A DNA stretch of 64,000 bases, from NCBI RefSeq assembly GCF_000384295.1, contig NZ_KB913037.1:2493948-2557947 (forward strand). Direction: 5' to 3'. Positions 1-8,040 of this stretch are shown here, piece after piece. The stretch is from Amycolatopsis balhimycina FH 1894. GTDB lineage: Bacteria > Actinomycetota > Actinomycetes > Mycobacteriales > Pseudonocardiaceae. A model generated the notes under the pieces. That model was not told the DNA's origin, did not search any database, and saw only the letters and a program-made list of their open reading frames with translations. A program made the position numbers and the translations under genes. Position 1 is the stretch's first letter, and every line of letters starts with the position of its first letter.

Positions 1-593
1 GTTTTGCTGGTCATCGACGTGCCCCGGTCGGCGTGCACGACCTGCGGGACGCCGTGGACGGTGAAGATCTGTTCCATCAGTTCTTTCGCCAGGACACCGG
101 ATTCGTGGGCGTGGACATGGACGCCGACGATGAACCGGGAGTAGATATCGATCATCACGTACGCGTCGAAGTAGGTGCCTTTCACCGGGCCCGCCAGCTT
201 GGTGATGTCCCACGAATACACCTGACGCGGTGCGGTCGCGACCAGTTCCGGACAGGCCTTCGCTGGGTGACGCGCCAGCCGGCGGCGTTCCTTGACCTGC
301 TTGTTCTCCGCCAGCACCCGGTACATCGTGGACACCGAGCACACGTAGACGCCCTCGTCGAGCAGCTGGGCATAGATCTGCAACGGCGCCAGGTCCACAA
401 ATCGTTCGCTGGTGAGCACCTGGAGTATCCGCAGGCGTTCGGAAACGGTCAGTTTGTTGACCGGTTCCGGCGCCGGATGCGCCATGACCGCCGGCGTGGC
501 CGCGGCGGCGGTCTTGCCGTGCCGGATCGCCGTTGAGCGCGCCAGCCCGGTCAGCCAGGCGGCTTGCCTCGTGGGCACACCATCGGCGGTCAT
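1..593 (-). CDS. IS3-family transposase OrfB, partial (3' end outside window)
   Basis: This is the catalytic half of an IS3 transposase, a DDE/rve integrase-fold enzyme that cuts and rejoins the element ends. Reading the complement from an ATG at 593 gives about 198 residues open to the window edge. The first catalytic Asp is in the motif SWDIT, and the second is in HADRGTSMTS close to the edge; the final Glu would lie outside. It begins 18 bp after the OrfA stop in a different frame. IS3 elements often join the two frames by programmed frameshifting, but I see no obvious slippery heptamer, so independent initiation at 593 is possible. Confidence 0.85.
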   Translation of the reverse strand, partial: MTADGVPTRQAAWLTGLARSTAIRHGKTAAAATPAVMAHPAPEPVNKLTVSERLRILQVLTSERFVDLAPLQIYAQLLDEGVYVCSVSTMYRVLAENKQVKERRRLARHPAKACPELVATAPRQVYSWDITKLAGPVKGTYFDAYVMIDIYSRFIVGVHVHAHESGVLAKELMEQIFTVHGVPQVVHADRGTSMTSK

Positions 594-610
594 GGACGCG
601 TAGGCGTGGG

Positions 611-1048
611 TCAGCGCTTCTTGCGCTTCTCGTCGGAATCCGCTCTCTCGGAGAGACCTTCCAAGAGAGCGTGCGCTTTTCCCATGATGTCCAGGGCCGT
701 CTCGGTGGTGTTCAGCCGTTTGCTCAAACGGGCGTTCTCCCGCGTGAGCCGCGCGATCTCAGCCTGCTCCGCGGACAGTCTGCCGACCTTCTCGCCGGGC
801 TTTTTGCCCGCCAGCACGCCGGCATCGCGCTGCTTGCGCCACTCGCTGATCAACGACGAGTACAGGCCTTCCCGCCGCAGGTATCCGCCGCCGTCGCCCT
901 GCTCACACGCCGCCTCGTAGGCGTCCAGATGGGCGAGCTTCTCCGACGCGGTGAACGTGCGTCGCCGTGGCCCGTCGCTGCGCGGGTGCTGGGAATCCAT
1001 CCGCTCATTGTCGCCCTCGACTACCGGGGACATGGTCTTGCGGGTCAT
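611..1048 (-). CDS. IS3-family transposase OrfA (helix-turn-helix subunit)
   Basis: A 145-residue protein that recognises the ends of the IS. Residues about 29-75 form a helix-turn-helix (RTFTASEKLAHLDAYEAACE, then SLISEWRKQRDAGVL). Residues about 88-125 form a heptad-rich coiled coil (AEIARLTRENARLSKRLNTT). This is the usual OrfA plan and length for the family. The C-terminus is basic (DEKRKKR) and ends just before OrfB. The long plus-strand frames over this stretch are antisense shadows. Confidence 0.85.
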   Translation of the reverse strand: MTRKTMSPVVEGDNERMDSQHPRSDGPRRRTFTASEKLAHLDAYEAACEQGDGGGYLRREGLYSSLISEWRKQRDAGVLAGKKPGEKVGRLSAEQAEIARLTRENARLSKRLNTTETALDIMGKAHALLEGLSERADSDEKRKKR

Positions 1049-1166
1049 GTCAGTCGATCCGTATCTCGCCCTGCATCAGGCCGGGTTGCTGTGAACCAGT
1101 GGACTCAACTCACCCTGACACGCAGGGGTCACGCGCTACTACATCACTGACTTCACGCGGGACGGC

Positions 1167-1991
1167 ATGGAAGACCTCTTGCGCACGCTCTACGGAAGCC
1201 CGCGATACGTCATGCCGCCGTTGGGCCCGGTCCCGGACCTGCCACCGGAGCTGCCCGCGGAACCACAGTTCGAAGTCGAACCGGATGTCGGGTGGCGCGG
1301 GCTGAGGGTCCCGGTCCAGCCGGTCGACACGGCGCTCGACACGGTCCCCGACCGCCTCGGCGGACCGGTCCTCGAACTGCAGCTCCACCCGCCTGTTCCG
1401 GTCCCGAACCTGCCGATGGCCGGCCTCCGTGAACTCGTGAGCGATCTCGAGCGCATCCTCAGCGCGGCTCTCCCATCCCTTAGGCCGTTGGGCAGCCGGT
1501 CCCAAGACGAGTGGCAAGTCAGCAAAGCGGTCGAAGGCGATGTCGCATCCGTTCGATCTGAGCCTCTGCTTCGCAGCGCGGGGCTCGGCGTGTCGCCGGA
1601 CTTCCCGCTGTACATCGATGTCCATCGTAATCGGACCGTCGTCATCGCCATGCGGTTGCGTCGCGACGCGATCAGCGCGAAGGTCGACGACGCCTCCTTG
1701 CAGCGCATCGCCGAGGAACTGATCTCCACCGCGAGCGGCCTAAAGGTTCTCGCGGATGATGTCGTCCCCTTGCTCAGGCTCGGCCCGCTGGATTCGGTTT
1801 CGCCCGGCGATCCCGGCACCCTGCAAGACGGATCATCTAGTGCGACGTTCCCGTGGATGCACGGCGGGAAGGCGAAGACCACTGGTACGGACAGCATCCC
1901 GCTCGGCTATCTCCGGGCGCATGTTGCCGAAGTCACCACGGAACTCGTCGCGCAGCTGGTCGCCGACCTGCCGGGATACGGGCGTCCGTAA
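1167..1991 (+). CDS. hypothetical protein, probably 5'-truncated by the IS3 element
   Basis: 274 residues from ATG 1167, with strong third-position G/C; no family recognised. The first 60 residues are proline-rich. The C-terminal half looks folded, with the segments YIDVHRNRTVVIAMRLRRD and HVAEVTTELVAQLVADLPGY. The same frame stays coding-like upstream of the ATG (YYITDFTRDG) back to a TGA at 1116 inside the IS end, with no start codon there. I infer that the original N-terminus was removed when the IS arrived. The antisense frame at 1190-1897 is low-complexity and rejected. Confidence 0.5.
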   Translation: MEDLLRTLYGSPRYVMPPLGPVPDLPPELPAEPQFEVEPDVGWRGLRVPVQPVDTALDTVPDRLGGPVLELQLHPPVPVPNLPMAGLRELVSDLERILSAALPSLRPLGSRSQDEWQVSKAVEGDVASVRSEPLLRSAGLGVSPDFPLYIDVHRNRTVVIAMRLRRDAISAKVDDASLQRIAEELISTASGLKVLADDVVPLLRLGPLDSVSPGDPGTLQDGSSSATFPWMHGGKAKTTGTDSIPLGYLRAHVAEVTTELVAQLVADLPGYGRP

Positions 1992-2072
1992 CACCGGCCG
2001 CCGGCAGAGAGACTCTGGTGGGAGCAACGCACACCCGTCGATTCCTCGGATGCCGGAAAGACGGGGGAGGAC

Positions 2073-2322
2073 GTGTGCTGCCGCGGTAGTGGTAGTGCCG
2101 GTAGCGGCGGACTGACCGCCTGGCTGCTGACCGACACCTCCGCACCGACGCAGAACCTCGCGAGCGGTTCGTTCCGGGACACCGGAAGCGGAGTGAGCGT
2201 CTCGGACGACGCGCCGCAATCGATAAAAGGCGATCCCCGACGACAAGGTCGCGAAGCCGTTCTTCACGGAAACGGAGTCGCCCCACCGGCACATCAACAT
2301 CACGAAGGTGGGCCCGAGTAAA
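2073..2322 (+). pseudogene. frameshifted hypothetical gene fragment
   Basis: A GTG-led frame from 2073 has normal high-GC3 codons to about 2225 (SVSDDAPQSIK). Coding character then moves to the frame ending at TGA 2322, which reads IPDDKVAKPFFTETESPHRH and then NITKVGPSK. The switch falls in an AAAA run, suggesting a 1-nt frameshift. No family is recognised. The 3' end overlaps the end of the convergent DUF2637 gene by 23 bp. It could be the decayed partner of the upstream hypothetical gene. Confidence 0.35.
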
Positions 2323-3004
2323 TGACCGCCCTCGCGGACGTCGCTACTGCGCCTACCGTCTCAGAACGTCCGGAGCCGTTGATCTGCTGATCTTGATCGG
2401 TCCTCCACTTCCGGAGAATCCGACGGCCGTAGTTGTGCGTTCCGACCACTCGATCCAGCTCCGCGCCCGTCGGCGTACGGCCGCGGGCCCGCTCGCCGAC
2501 GTAGTACTCCCACATGCGTTGCTCCGCGGTCGGGGCCGAACCGTCCGAGACGTCTGCGAGTCGCAGTCTCGGCGGCGTCTCGGCGGCAGGCTGCTGCTCG
2601 GTCTCGTTGTGGGCCTCCCGGCGATGGCGAAGGGCGCGGTTGAGTAGTTCCACGGCCAGGAGAAGCGCCAGGGGTGGGCTGGCGGCGACGATGACGCCGA
2701 GAACGGTCTGGTTGTCGGTCGAGCCGATGTTCGCGCACAGCGAGAGCGAGATCCCGAACCCGAACGCCGTCCACGCGATACGACGGCCCGAGTCTCGCCC
2801 GGCCGTCCAAAGCTCCACCGTCGCGATCGTGAGTAGCCCGTCGACGATCAGCGGCCAGATCGCCGCCGTCGTGGAGTCGGCGCCGAAGCGAAGAGCGAAC
2901 GTGCGGCCGTGCCGGTAGGACGCATACGCCGCGCCGAGGGCCACCAGGGCGGTGCAGGCACATTGGACAACCAGTGACAGCTGCCATCGCTGGGGTCGGG
3001 TCAT
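2300..3004 (-). CDS. DUF2637 membrane protein (Spd-like), integrase-linked
   Basis: 234 residues. The N-terminal half contains about four hydrophobic segments (for example WQLSLVVQCACTALVALGAA, then AAIWPLIVDGLLTIATVELW and GVIVAASPPLALLLAVELLN), as in DUF2637 proteins of actinobacterial integrative elements and plasmids. A hydrophilic tail follows, with a helix that looks DNA-binding (RARGRTPTGAELDRVVG, NYGRRILRKWR). The ATG at 3004 overlaps the integrase TGA as ATGA, implying translational coupling, so I chose it over the longer open frame. A role in transfer or in coupling to mobility is inferred from family context. Confidence 0.75.
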   Translation of the reverse strand: MTRPQRWQLSLVVQCACTALVALGAAYASYRHGRTFALRFGADSTTAAIWPLIVDGLLTIATVELWTAGRDSGRRIAWTAFGFGISLSLCANIGSTDNQTVLGVIVAASPPLALLLAVELLNRALRHRREAHNETEQQPAAETPPRLRLADVSDGSAPTAEQRMWEYYVGERARGRTPTGAELDRVVGTHNYGRRILRKWRTDQDQQINGSGRSETVGAVATSARAVIYSGPPS

Positions 3005-4044
3005 GACGCACCTCCGGGGGCAGGCCTGTGAGCGAGGGGGTGGGGTTCGCCGGTCAGCGCGGCCAAGGCGGTGGCCACGTCGTGGAGCGAGGCTTTGACA
3101 TAGGTCACCGTCGCGCTGTCCCCCGCATCCGAATGCCCCGCGTAGGCGTGCGCAACGCCGTAACCGAAGCGGCGCTCGACCCAGGTCAGGGTGGTGTGGC
3201 GGAGCCAGTGGGTGGAGATGTTCTGCGTGTGCACCGACGGGACGTGCCGGCCGATCCGCTCCCACAGGTAGTCGTAGCGCCGTTTGGTGATCGGCTCGCC
3301 CGTGCGGTACCGCAGCAAGGGCCCGTCGGGGTGGGTTGCCCCGCGCTCGTCGGCGTGCGAGACCAGCAGTCTCATCAACGTCGGCGACACCGGCTGGAAC
3401 CGGCTCGTGCCGTCCTTTTCCCGCAGGTAGACGAGACACTGGGTCTGCTCCAGGTCTCGCCGCCGCAAACCCAGTGCTCCCCCACGCCGGCACGCAGTCT
3501 CGGTGTGCAGCCGCAGCAGGAGCGTGTCGAGATACGGGTCGTCTCCCGTCTCGGCCGCCGCAGCGTTGATCTCGATCAGCTCATGGTCAGCGAGCGCCCG
3601 CCGGGGCGAGGGCAACCGGCGGGGTTTGGCGACCTTCAGGGCCGGGTTCTCCGCCTCGGTCAGGATCCGGTCGGCGACCGCATGCCGGTACAGACAGCGA
3701 ACCGCGGCAATGAAGTTCTCCGCCGCGTTCCGCCCACCGCGCGAGTTCCGCCGCACCACCGCCTGCGCCCGCGACTCCTCGGCCAGCTGCTTGATCTCCG
3801 ACGGCGACGGCTCATCCAGCCGCCGACTCCCCCACACCGCCTCCAGCCGACGCCAGTACGACGAGTACGAGCGTGCCGTCGCCGCCGACACCGCACGAGC
3901 GACCACCGGGATGTACTCGGTGAACGTCGGGACCTGGGGGCGCTCCACCGGTTCGGTGAGCAGGTCGGCGGGAGCGATGCCCATCTTCGAGAGCAACAGC
4001 CGGGCCGCGTCCAGTTCCATCTGGCTACTGGTCATCGGAACCAC
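3001..4044 (-). CDS. tyrosine recombinase / phage-type integrase
   Basis: 347 residues. Site-specific integrase of an integrative element. The N-terminal SAM-like core-binding domain spans about 40-130 (FTEYIPVVARAVSAATARSY). The catalytic domain has the expected residues: Arg in TACRRGGALGLRRRD, Lys in LREKDG, the HxxR box in HWLRHTTLTW, His in YAGHSD and the nucleophile Tyr in TVTYVKAS. Nothing essential is missing. It is coupled at both ends: its start overlaps the AbrB-type gene and its stop overlaps the DUF2637 gene. I do not see a matching attachment-site pair or an excisionase for it in the window. Confidence 0.92.
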   Translation of the reverse strand: MVPMTSSQMELDAARLLLSKMGIAPADLLTEPVERPQVPTFTEYIPVVARAVSAATARSYSSYWRRLEAVWGSRRLDEPSPSEIKQLAEESRAQAVVRRNSRGGRNAAENFIAAVRCLYRHAVADRILTEAENPALKVAKPRRLPSPRRALADHELIEINAAAAETGDDPYLDTLLLRLHTETACRRGGALGLRRRDLEQTQCLVYLREKDGTSRFQPVSPTLMRLLVSHADERGATHPDGPLLRYRTGEPITKRRYDYLWERIGRHVPSVHTQNISTHWLRHTTLTWVERRFGYGVAHAYAGHSDAGDSATVTYVKASLHDVATALAALTGEPHPLAHRPAPGGAS

Positions 4045-4501
4045 CTCCGGTCAGGGAGGCGTGGTAGCCGAGAATCATCTGGTCCAGGGCCGACAGCGGG
4101 TGCACGACCAGAACGCCGTGCTCCGGGTCAGCGACCAGCAGGACGTCATCGCCGGGAGTCACGCCGCACAGGCGGCGGAGTGCGACCGGCAGCACCACCG
4201 TCCGGCGCGTGCCCAACCGGAACACCCCACCGGGGTCGGGCTTCATCACCACCGATGTCGCCACACCGGTCGCAGCCAGCCGCACCGACGCCGGCCAGCC
4301 CAACAACCTCAGCAAAGGCCGCACGCACACCCGGCCGGAGGCGTCGATGCGGGCGATCGCGTACGCCAGACCACACCGAACACGACCAGGCGGTGGCGTC
4401 GGCAACGGCAGCGGGACCGCGATCGGAGCCAGCGGTGCCAGCAGCCCATCGACGCTCGCCCCAGGGATGACCGGAGCTACGAGAGCGCTCACGCCGACCA
4501 C
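4025..4501 (-). CDS. AbrB/MazE/SpoVT-fold DNA-binding protein
   Basis: 158 residues. The C-terminal 70 carry the swapped-hairpin AbrB/SpoVT pattern: GGVFRLGTRRTVVLPVALRR, then GVTPGDDVLLVADPEHGVLV. The N-terminal half is proline- and valine-rich with no domain recognised, apart from a short CGLAYAIARIDASGRV segment. It overlaps the integrase start by 20 bp. Such proteins often sit beside tyrosine integrases in actinobacteria, where they may regulate or replace a directionality factor (inference). Expression would start from the gap at 4502-4878. Confidence 0.75.
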   Translation of the reverse strand: MVGVSALVAPVIPGASVDGLLAPLAPIAVPLPLPTPPPGRVRCGLAYAIARIDASGRVCVRPLLRLLGWPASVRLAATGVATSVVMKPDPGGVFRLGTRRTVVLPVALRRLCGVTPGDDVLLVADPEHGVLVVHPLSALDQMILGYHASLTGGGSDDQ

Positions 4502-4878
4502 CTCGATCGGGTGACACGAGGCTGGAACGCAAGATGCCGACCACCAAAACCGGTGATCGGCGTGCTGTGAGAGGATCGGTGAAAGTTCACCACTTTTGGT
4601 GTCCGAGGACGATCTTGCTCACTATCTACACGCCTGCAACTCCTAGCTTGACCTGCAGGTTCCCACGAGTTGGGCCCGAAGCCACCACGCGCCTCATGGG
4701 GTAATTGAGTGTCCGAAAAAACGATCTTGCACTTTGACCACAACGCTTTCGCCGCGAGCACGTTTCAGCAGGTCAGAGCCACATTGCCCTGTTGCCGCCT
4801 GGAATTCGGACCTGTCCGTGGCCACACATCGAAGACCATTCGTATGGGCAGCAACCGGCTCTGTCGTGACGCGAATGC
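4502..4878. promoter_or_regulatory. divergent intergenic region with a repeated motif
   Basis: 377 bp between the leftward AbrB-integrase operon and the rightward NB-ARC gene. No credible gene. It contains two direct copies of GTGTCCGA-(2 or 4 nt)-ACGATCTTGC, at 4599-4618 and 4709-4730, about 110 bp apart. It presumably holds the promoters of both transcription units. The repeats may be binding sites for the AbrB-type protein or another regulator, which is inferred only from position. Confidence 0.45.
4599..4730 (+). repeat. pair of direct repeats GTGTCCGA-N-ACGATCTTGC
   Basis: Copy 1 (4599-4618) has GG and copy 2 (4709-4730) has AAAA between the two conserved blocks GTGTCCGA and ACGATCTTGC. 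Eighteen positions match. The spacing suits paired operator or recombination-accessory sites. Function unknown. Confidence 0.5.
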
Positions 4879-7053
4879 ATGGTTAACACACAGTGTCTGC
4901 CTGTGCTCCGTGAGGGTGGTGCTGCAGAGGAAGCCACTGGAGTGACGCTGGCGGGCGACACACTGAAGTGCATGGTGCGAGAAGCGGACAAGGGCGGTTC
5001 GGATTGCGTACCGCGGCAGTTGCCCTCGACGGTTCGGGATTTCACCGGCCGGGCCGACTACCTTGCAGCCTTGGACGCGCTGATCTCGGAAGGAGACGAC
5101 GCGGCGCCGTCGGGGGCGGTAGTGATCTCGGCAGTAGACGGAACCGCTGGGATCGGCAAGACGACTTTGGCGGTGTACTGGGCACACCGGACGCAACATC
5201 ATTTTCCGGACGGAACCCTATACGCCAATCTGCGCGGCTACGGCCCGGGTGAACTCGCTACCCCCGGTGAGGTCTTGGGCGGATTCCTCAGCGCATTGGG
5301 GGTTCCGGCCGAACGAATGCCGCCAAGCATTGAGGCGCAGGCCGGGCTGTATCGGTCGTTGCTTGCGGAGCGACGGGTCTTGGTTGTGCTCGACAACGCC
5401 AAGAATGCCGAGCAGGTCCGGCCATTGCTGCCGGCCTCAGCGGGCTCGGTCGTCGTGGTGACCAGCCGCGACAGCCTCACCGGGCTTGTCGTCACCGAAG
5501 GTGCGACAAGACTAACGCTCGATCTTCTCAGCCTCGACGAGGCAATGGCGTTAGTAGCGGGTATCGTCGGCACGTTGCATGCGGAGGCCGAGCCCGACGC
5601 GCTGGCGGAACTTGTCCGGCTGTGCGCCCGGCTGCCGCTGGCGTTGCGGATCGCCGCCGGACGGGTCGCCGCCGGCCCGCAAACCACCGTGGCCGAAGTG
5701 GTCAACGAACTGACCGACGATCGCTACCGGCTCGACGTACTCAGCCGCAACGGAGATGAGCGAGCGGCGGTCCGCGCAGTCTTTGATTGGTCCTACGAGC
5801 AGTTGATGCCGGTACAAGCAAGCCTGTTCCGGCGGTTGGGTCTGCATCCTGGCCCTGACTTCAGCCTCCATGCTGCTGCCGCGCTCACCGACCTTAAGCT
5901 GTCTGAAGTTCGCCAACAACTGGAGGGCCTATCCACCGCGCACCTGATTGAACCGGTAGGCGGAAGCCGATACCGATTCCATGACTTGTTACGCACCTAC
6001 GCATGCGACCAGGCTCTCCGATTCGACACCAATGAAGACCGAGACTACGCCGTTGAACGCTTCCTTAACTGGTACGGCGACACCGCGTATAGATGCGATG
6101 AGCTGCTATATCCTGCCCACCCTCGGACCCCACGGACGCACAAATGTTCCAGTCATCTATCACCGGAGATCAAAGACTCAGCACAAGCGCTGGCCTGGCT
6201 TGAAGCTGAACGCGCAAACATGTTGCCCTCCCTTCAGCAGGCCGTCGACAATGAACTACATGAACAGGCCGTACATCTGGCGCAGAATAGCCGATTCCTC
6301 AGCCGGCACGGCAGATGGGTCGATGAGCTTCGAGGTGCCCGACTTGGCCTGGTTGCAGCTGAGCGCTCCGGTGATCGCGTGGCCGAAACGCGGTTTCGCA
6401 ACTGGTTAGGCGAGGTATTAATTACGGCAGAAAAGTGGAATGAAGCACTAGAAAATCTTGAACATGCATTGACTCTGGCTCGGGAAATCCCCCTAAACCG
6501 CCAACTAGCCAACGCACTTAACGGCATCGGCCTACTTCGTTGCTTACAGGGGCATTTCGAAGAGGGATTGCCCTATCTTCATGAGGCATTGCCGTTGAGT
6601 CGAGGTATTGACACCGGCCGACTCGAAGCGGTGATCCAGGGTAATCTAAGCTCTGCATTTACGGGTCTCGGCCTCTACAAGCAGGCACTTGAACACGGCG
6701 AACGCGGCCTCATCTTGCGTCGCCGTGCCGGCGATCTGACTGGTGTAGTTTATGCCATGCATTGCCTGGCGCGAGCCTGGCAAGGACTAGGTCAACACCA
6801 GAAGACTATTTCGTTGTGTCGGGAGGCAATAGCTGATGGCCGAGCTGTCGACTACACTCCCCACGCAGTCGCCGAACCGCTTGACACACTCGGGATAGCG
6901 TTAAACTCAACTGGTCGCTGCGCCGATGCGGTCAAATGCTGGCGCGAAGCAGCGACCTTATTCGACGGCTACAACCGACCCCATCGCGCCGCCGAGGTTC
7001 GAGCCCGCATCAAGGCAGCCGAAGCTGCCCTCGGTAAGATCGGGCAATCGTAG
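4879..7053 (+). CDS. NB-ARC/TPR STAND ATPase, AfsR-like but lacking the SARP domain
   Basis: 724 residues. It opens with the junction PRQLPSTVRDFTGRADYLAA that in AfsR/SARP regulators links the transcriptional-activator domain to NB-ARC; here the HTH and BTAD regions are absent. Walker A is GTAGIGKTT (residues 89-97). A Walker B-like strand is RRVLVVLDNA, and a sensor motif is VVVTSRDS. The winged-helix region reads RYRFHDLLRTYA. Residues about 440-715 form repeated TPR helices (EALENLEHALTLAREIPLNR). Known family members switch on ATP binding and use TPRs as sensors. With no output domain visible, this may be a truncated regulator or a stand-alone switch. ATG 4879 is the first start in the frame; GTG 4975 is possible. 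Confidence 0.8.
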   Translation: MVNTQCLPVLREGGAAEEATGVTLAGDTLKCMVREADKGGSDCVPRQLPSTVRDFTGRADYLAALDALISEGDDAAPSGAVVISAVDGTAGIGKTTLAVYWAHRTQHHFPDGTLYANLRGYGPGELATPGEVLGGFLSALGVPAERMPPSIEAQAGLYRSLLAERRVLVVLDNAKNAEQVRPLLPASAGSVVVVTSRDSLTGLVVTEGATRLTLDLLSLDEAMALVAGIVGTLHAEAEPDALAELVRLCARLPLALRIAAGRVAAGPQTTVAEVVNELTDDRYRLDVLSRNGDERAAVRAVFDWSYEQLMPVQASLFRRLGLHPGPDFSLHAAAALTDLKLSEVRQQLEGLSTAHLIEPVGGSRYRFHDLLRTYACDQALRFDTNEDRDYAVERFLNWYGDTAYRCDELLYPAHPRTPRTHKCSSHLSPEIKDSAQALAWLEAERANMLPSLQQAVDNELHEQAVHLAQNSRFLSRHGRWVDELRGARLGLVAAERSGDRVAETRFRNWLGEVLITAEKWNEALENLEHALTLAREIPLNRQLANALNGIGLLRCLQGHFEEGLPYLHEALPLSRGIDTGRLEAVIQGNLSSAFTGLGLYKQALEHGERGLILRRRAGDLTGVVYAMHCLARAWQGLGQHQKTISLCREAIADGRAVDYTPHAVAEPLDTLGIALNSTGRCADAVKCWREAATLFDGYNRPHRAAEVRARIKAAEAALGKIGQS

Positions 7054-7285
7054 ACGCGGCGTGCCGCGCACGAGACCGTGCACCGATCTAGCGAACTCAA
7101 CCGCTCAGTATCGGCACCCTTGCAGACTGCACGATATAACAGAGGTGTCAACCAATGCGGCAACACCACAAAACACGACGAAGATGATCGACTAATGTTT
7201 GATGACGCAAAGATCATGTGCACACGTTTTGATCAACTCCATAATGCTTTGGGTAAACCACCCTAAACTTGCGGGCCAAAAAAAT
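7054..7285. other. convergent intergenic gap, AT-richer
   Basis: Between the convergent NB-ARC gene and the minus-strand membrane gene. Only short, unconvincing frames occur. Local composition is more AT-rich than the rest of the window. I see no clear terminator hairpin. Confidence 0.4.
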
Positions 7286-7885
7286 TCAAGTTAGATCGCC
7301 AGGCTTTCCATGTCGATCCTCCCACGTATGAATTTTCCCGCTGCGATCCACCAGAACCGTACTCTTAAACATTCTTAACAGGCGCTCTCGAACGATCTCG
7401 GACTCTTGCGACTGGCGCCACTTTGGATAAATCAGAGCAGACTGCCACGACGGAAGCGCCCTACCGCCTAAAATTCGATTCTCGTCGTTTGCGCAAATCG
7501 TAGTAAATGAGTTTCCTGCCGCATCACCTCGACTTATCGTGAAGTCTTCACAAGAAGCGCCGATTACTGAAACATTTGTGTGGCCCAGCCATTCAAGGCT
7601 CAACTCTGCGCCAGTCGGTATATCAGGAAGACGCGTTGGGTAGGCCCACTCCGAATCTTCGTGCTGATATCGGTGCGCAACAACTACTCGCGACGCTGGC
7701 CCATTTCCAAGATTGGTTGCCATTCATCCTTTCTCTTCATCATAGAAGAATGACACAATTGGGCGCCTAGAGTCACGGGCTGCTCGGACGTTCCATCTAT
7801 ACCCAAAGACTAGCGAAAGAATTGATACAACCAGCGCCAGTAAGGCAATCGCCGCCGCAATCCAGGGCGCCGCAGATCCTTGCAT
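7286..7885 (-). pseudogene. membrane-anchored beta-domain protein split by an in-frame TGA
   Basis: Reading down from ATG 7885 gives 53 codons: a TM segment (APWIAAAIALLALVVSILSL), a basic stretch (RWNVRAARDSRRPIV) and FFYDEEKG, then TGA at 7724-7726. The next codon, in the same frame, is ATG 7723, opening 145 more residues (MATNLGNGPASRVVVAHRYQ, EWLGHTNVSVIG). Proteins of this type normally run from the TM through RPxV into the NxGxGPAxxVxV strand without a break. A TGG-to-TGA change is therefore likely. The immediate ATG could allow reinitiation, giving two polypeptides. It lies 155 bp downstream of the NACHT-nuclease gene on the same strand. Codon use is AT-rich, like that neighbour. Confidence 0.65.
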
Positions 7886-8040
7886 CAAATTAGCCTCGAC
7901 TCGCGGATTGACGCCAATTTGACGTCACCTAGGGGTTTCGATGGAAGCATCGAGTGTAGACGGTGCACACTACTCACTCGTCTCGATCTGTCATGAGTCG
8001 GCCGCGCAGAAGTGTACCACGACAGTAGTCCTATGCATCA

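Larger units (their letters stand above)
1..1120 (-). mobile_element. IS3-family insertion sequence, cut by the window edge
   Basis: OrfA and the start of OrfB lie consecutively on the minus strand, which is the normal IS3 two-frame layout. The inside end is read at about 1120, where the top strand gives CTCACCCTGACA; the complement starts TGTCAGGGTGAG, fitting the TG...CA ends of this family. The other end is outside the window, so no inverted repeat or target duplication can be compared. The exact boundary is inferred. Confidence 0.75.

Noticed and set aside
2361..3011. 216-codon minus-strand frame overlapping the DUF2637 gene
   Set aside because: Out of frame with the hydrophobic DUF2637 pattern; Arg/Pro/Gly-rich shadow.
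3028..4470. Long plus-strand frame over the integrase and AbrB-type genes
   Set aside because: Antisense shadow: Arg/Pro/Gly-rich, no domain, while the minus strand has full catalytic motifs.
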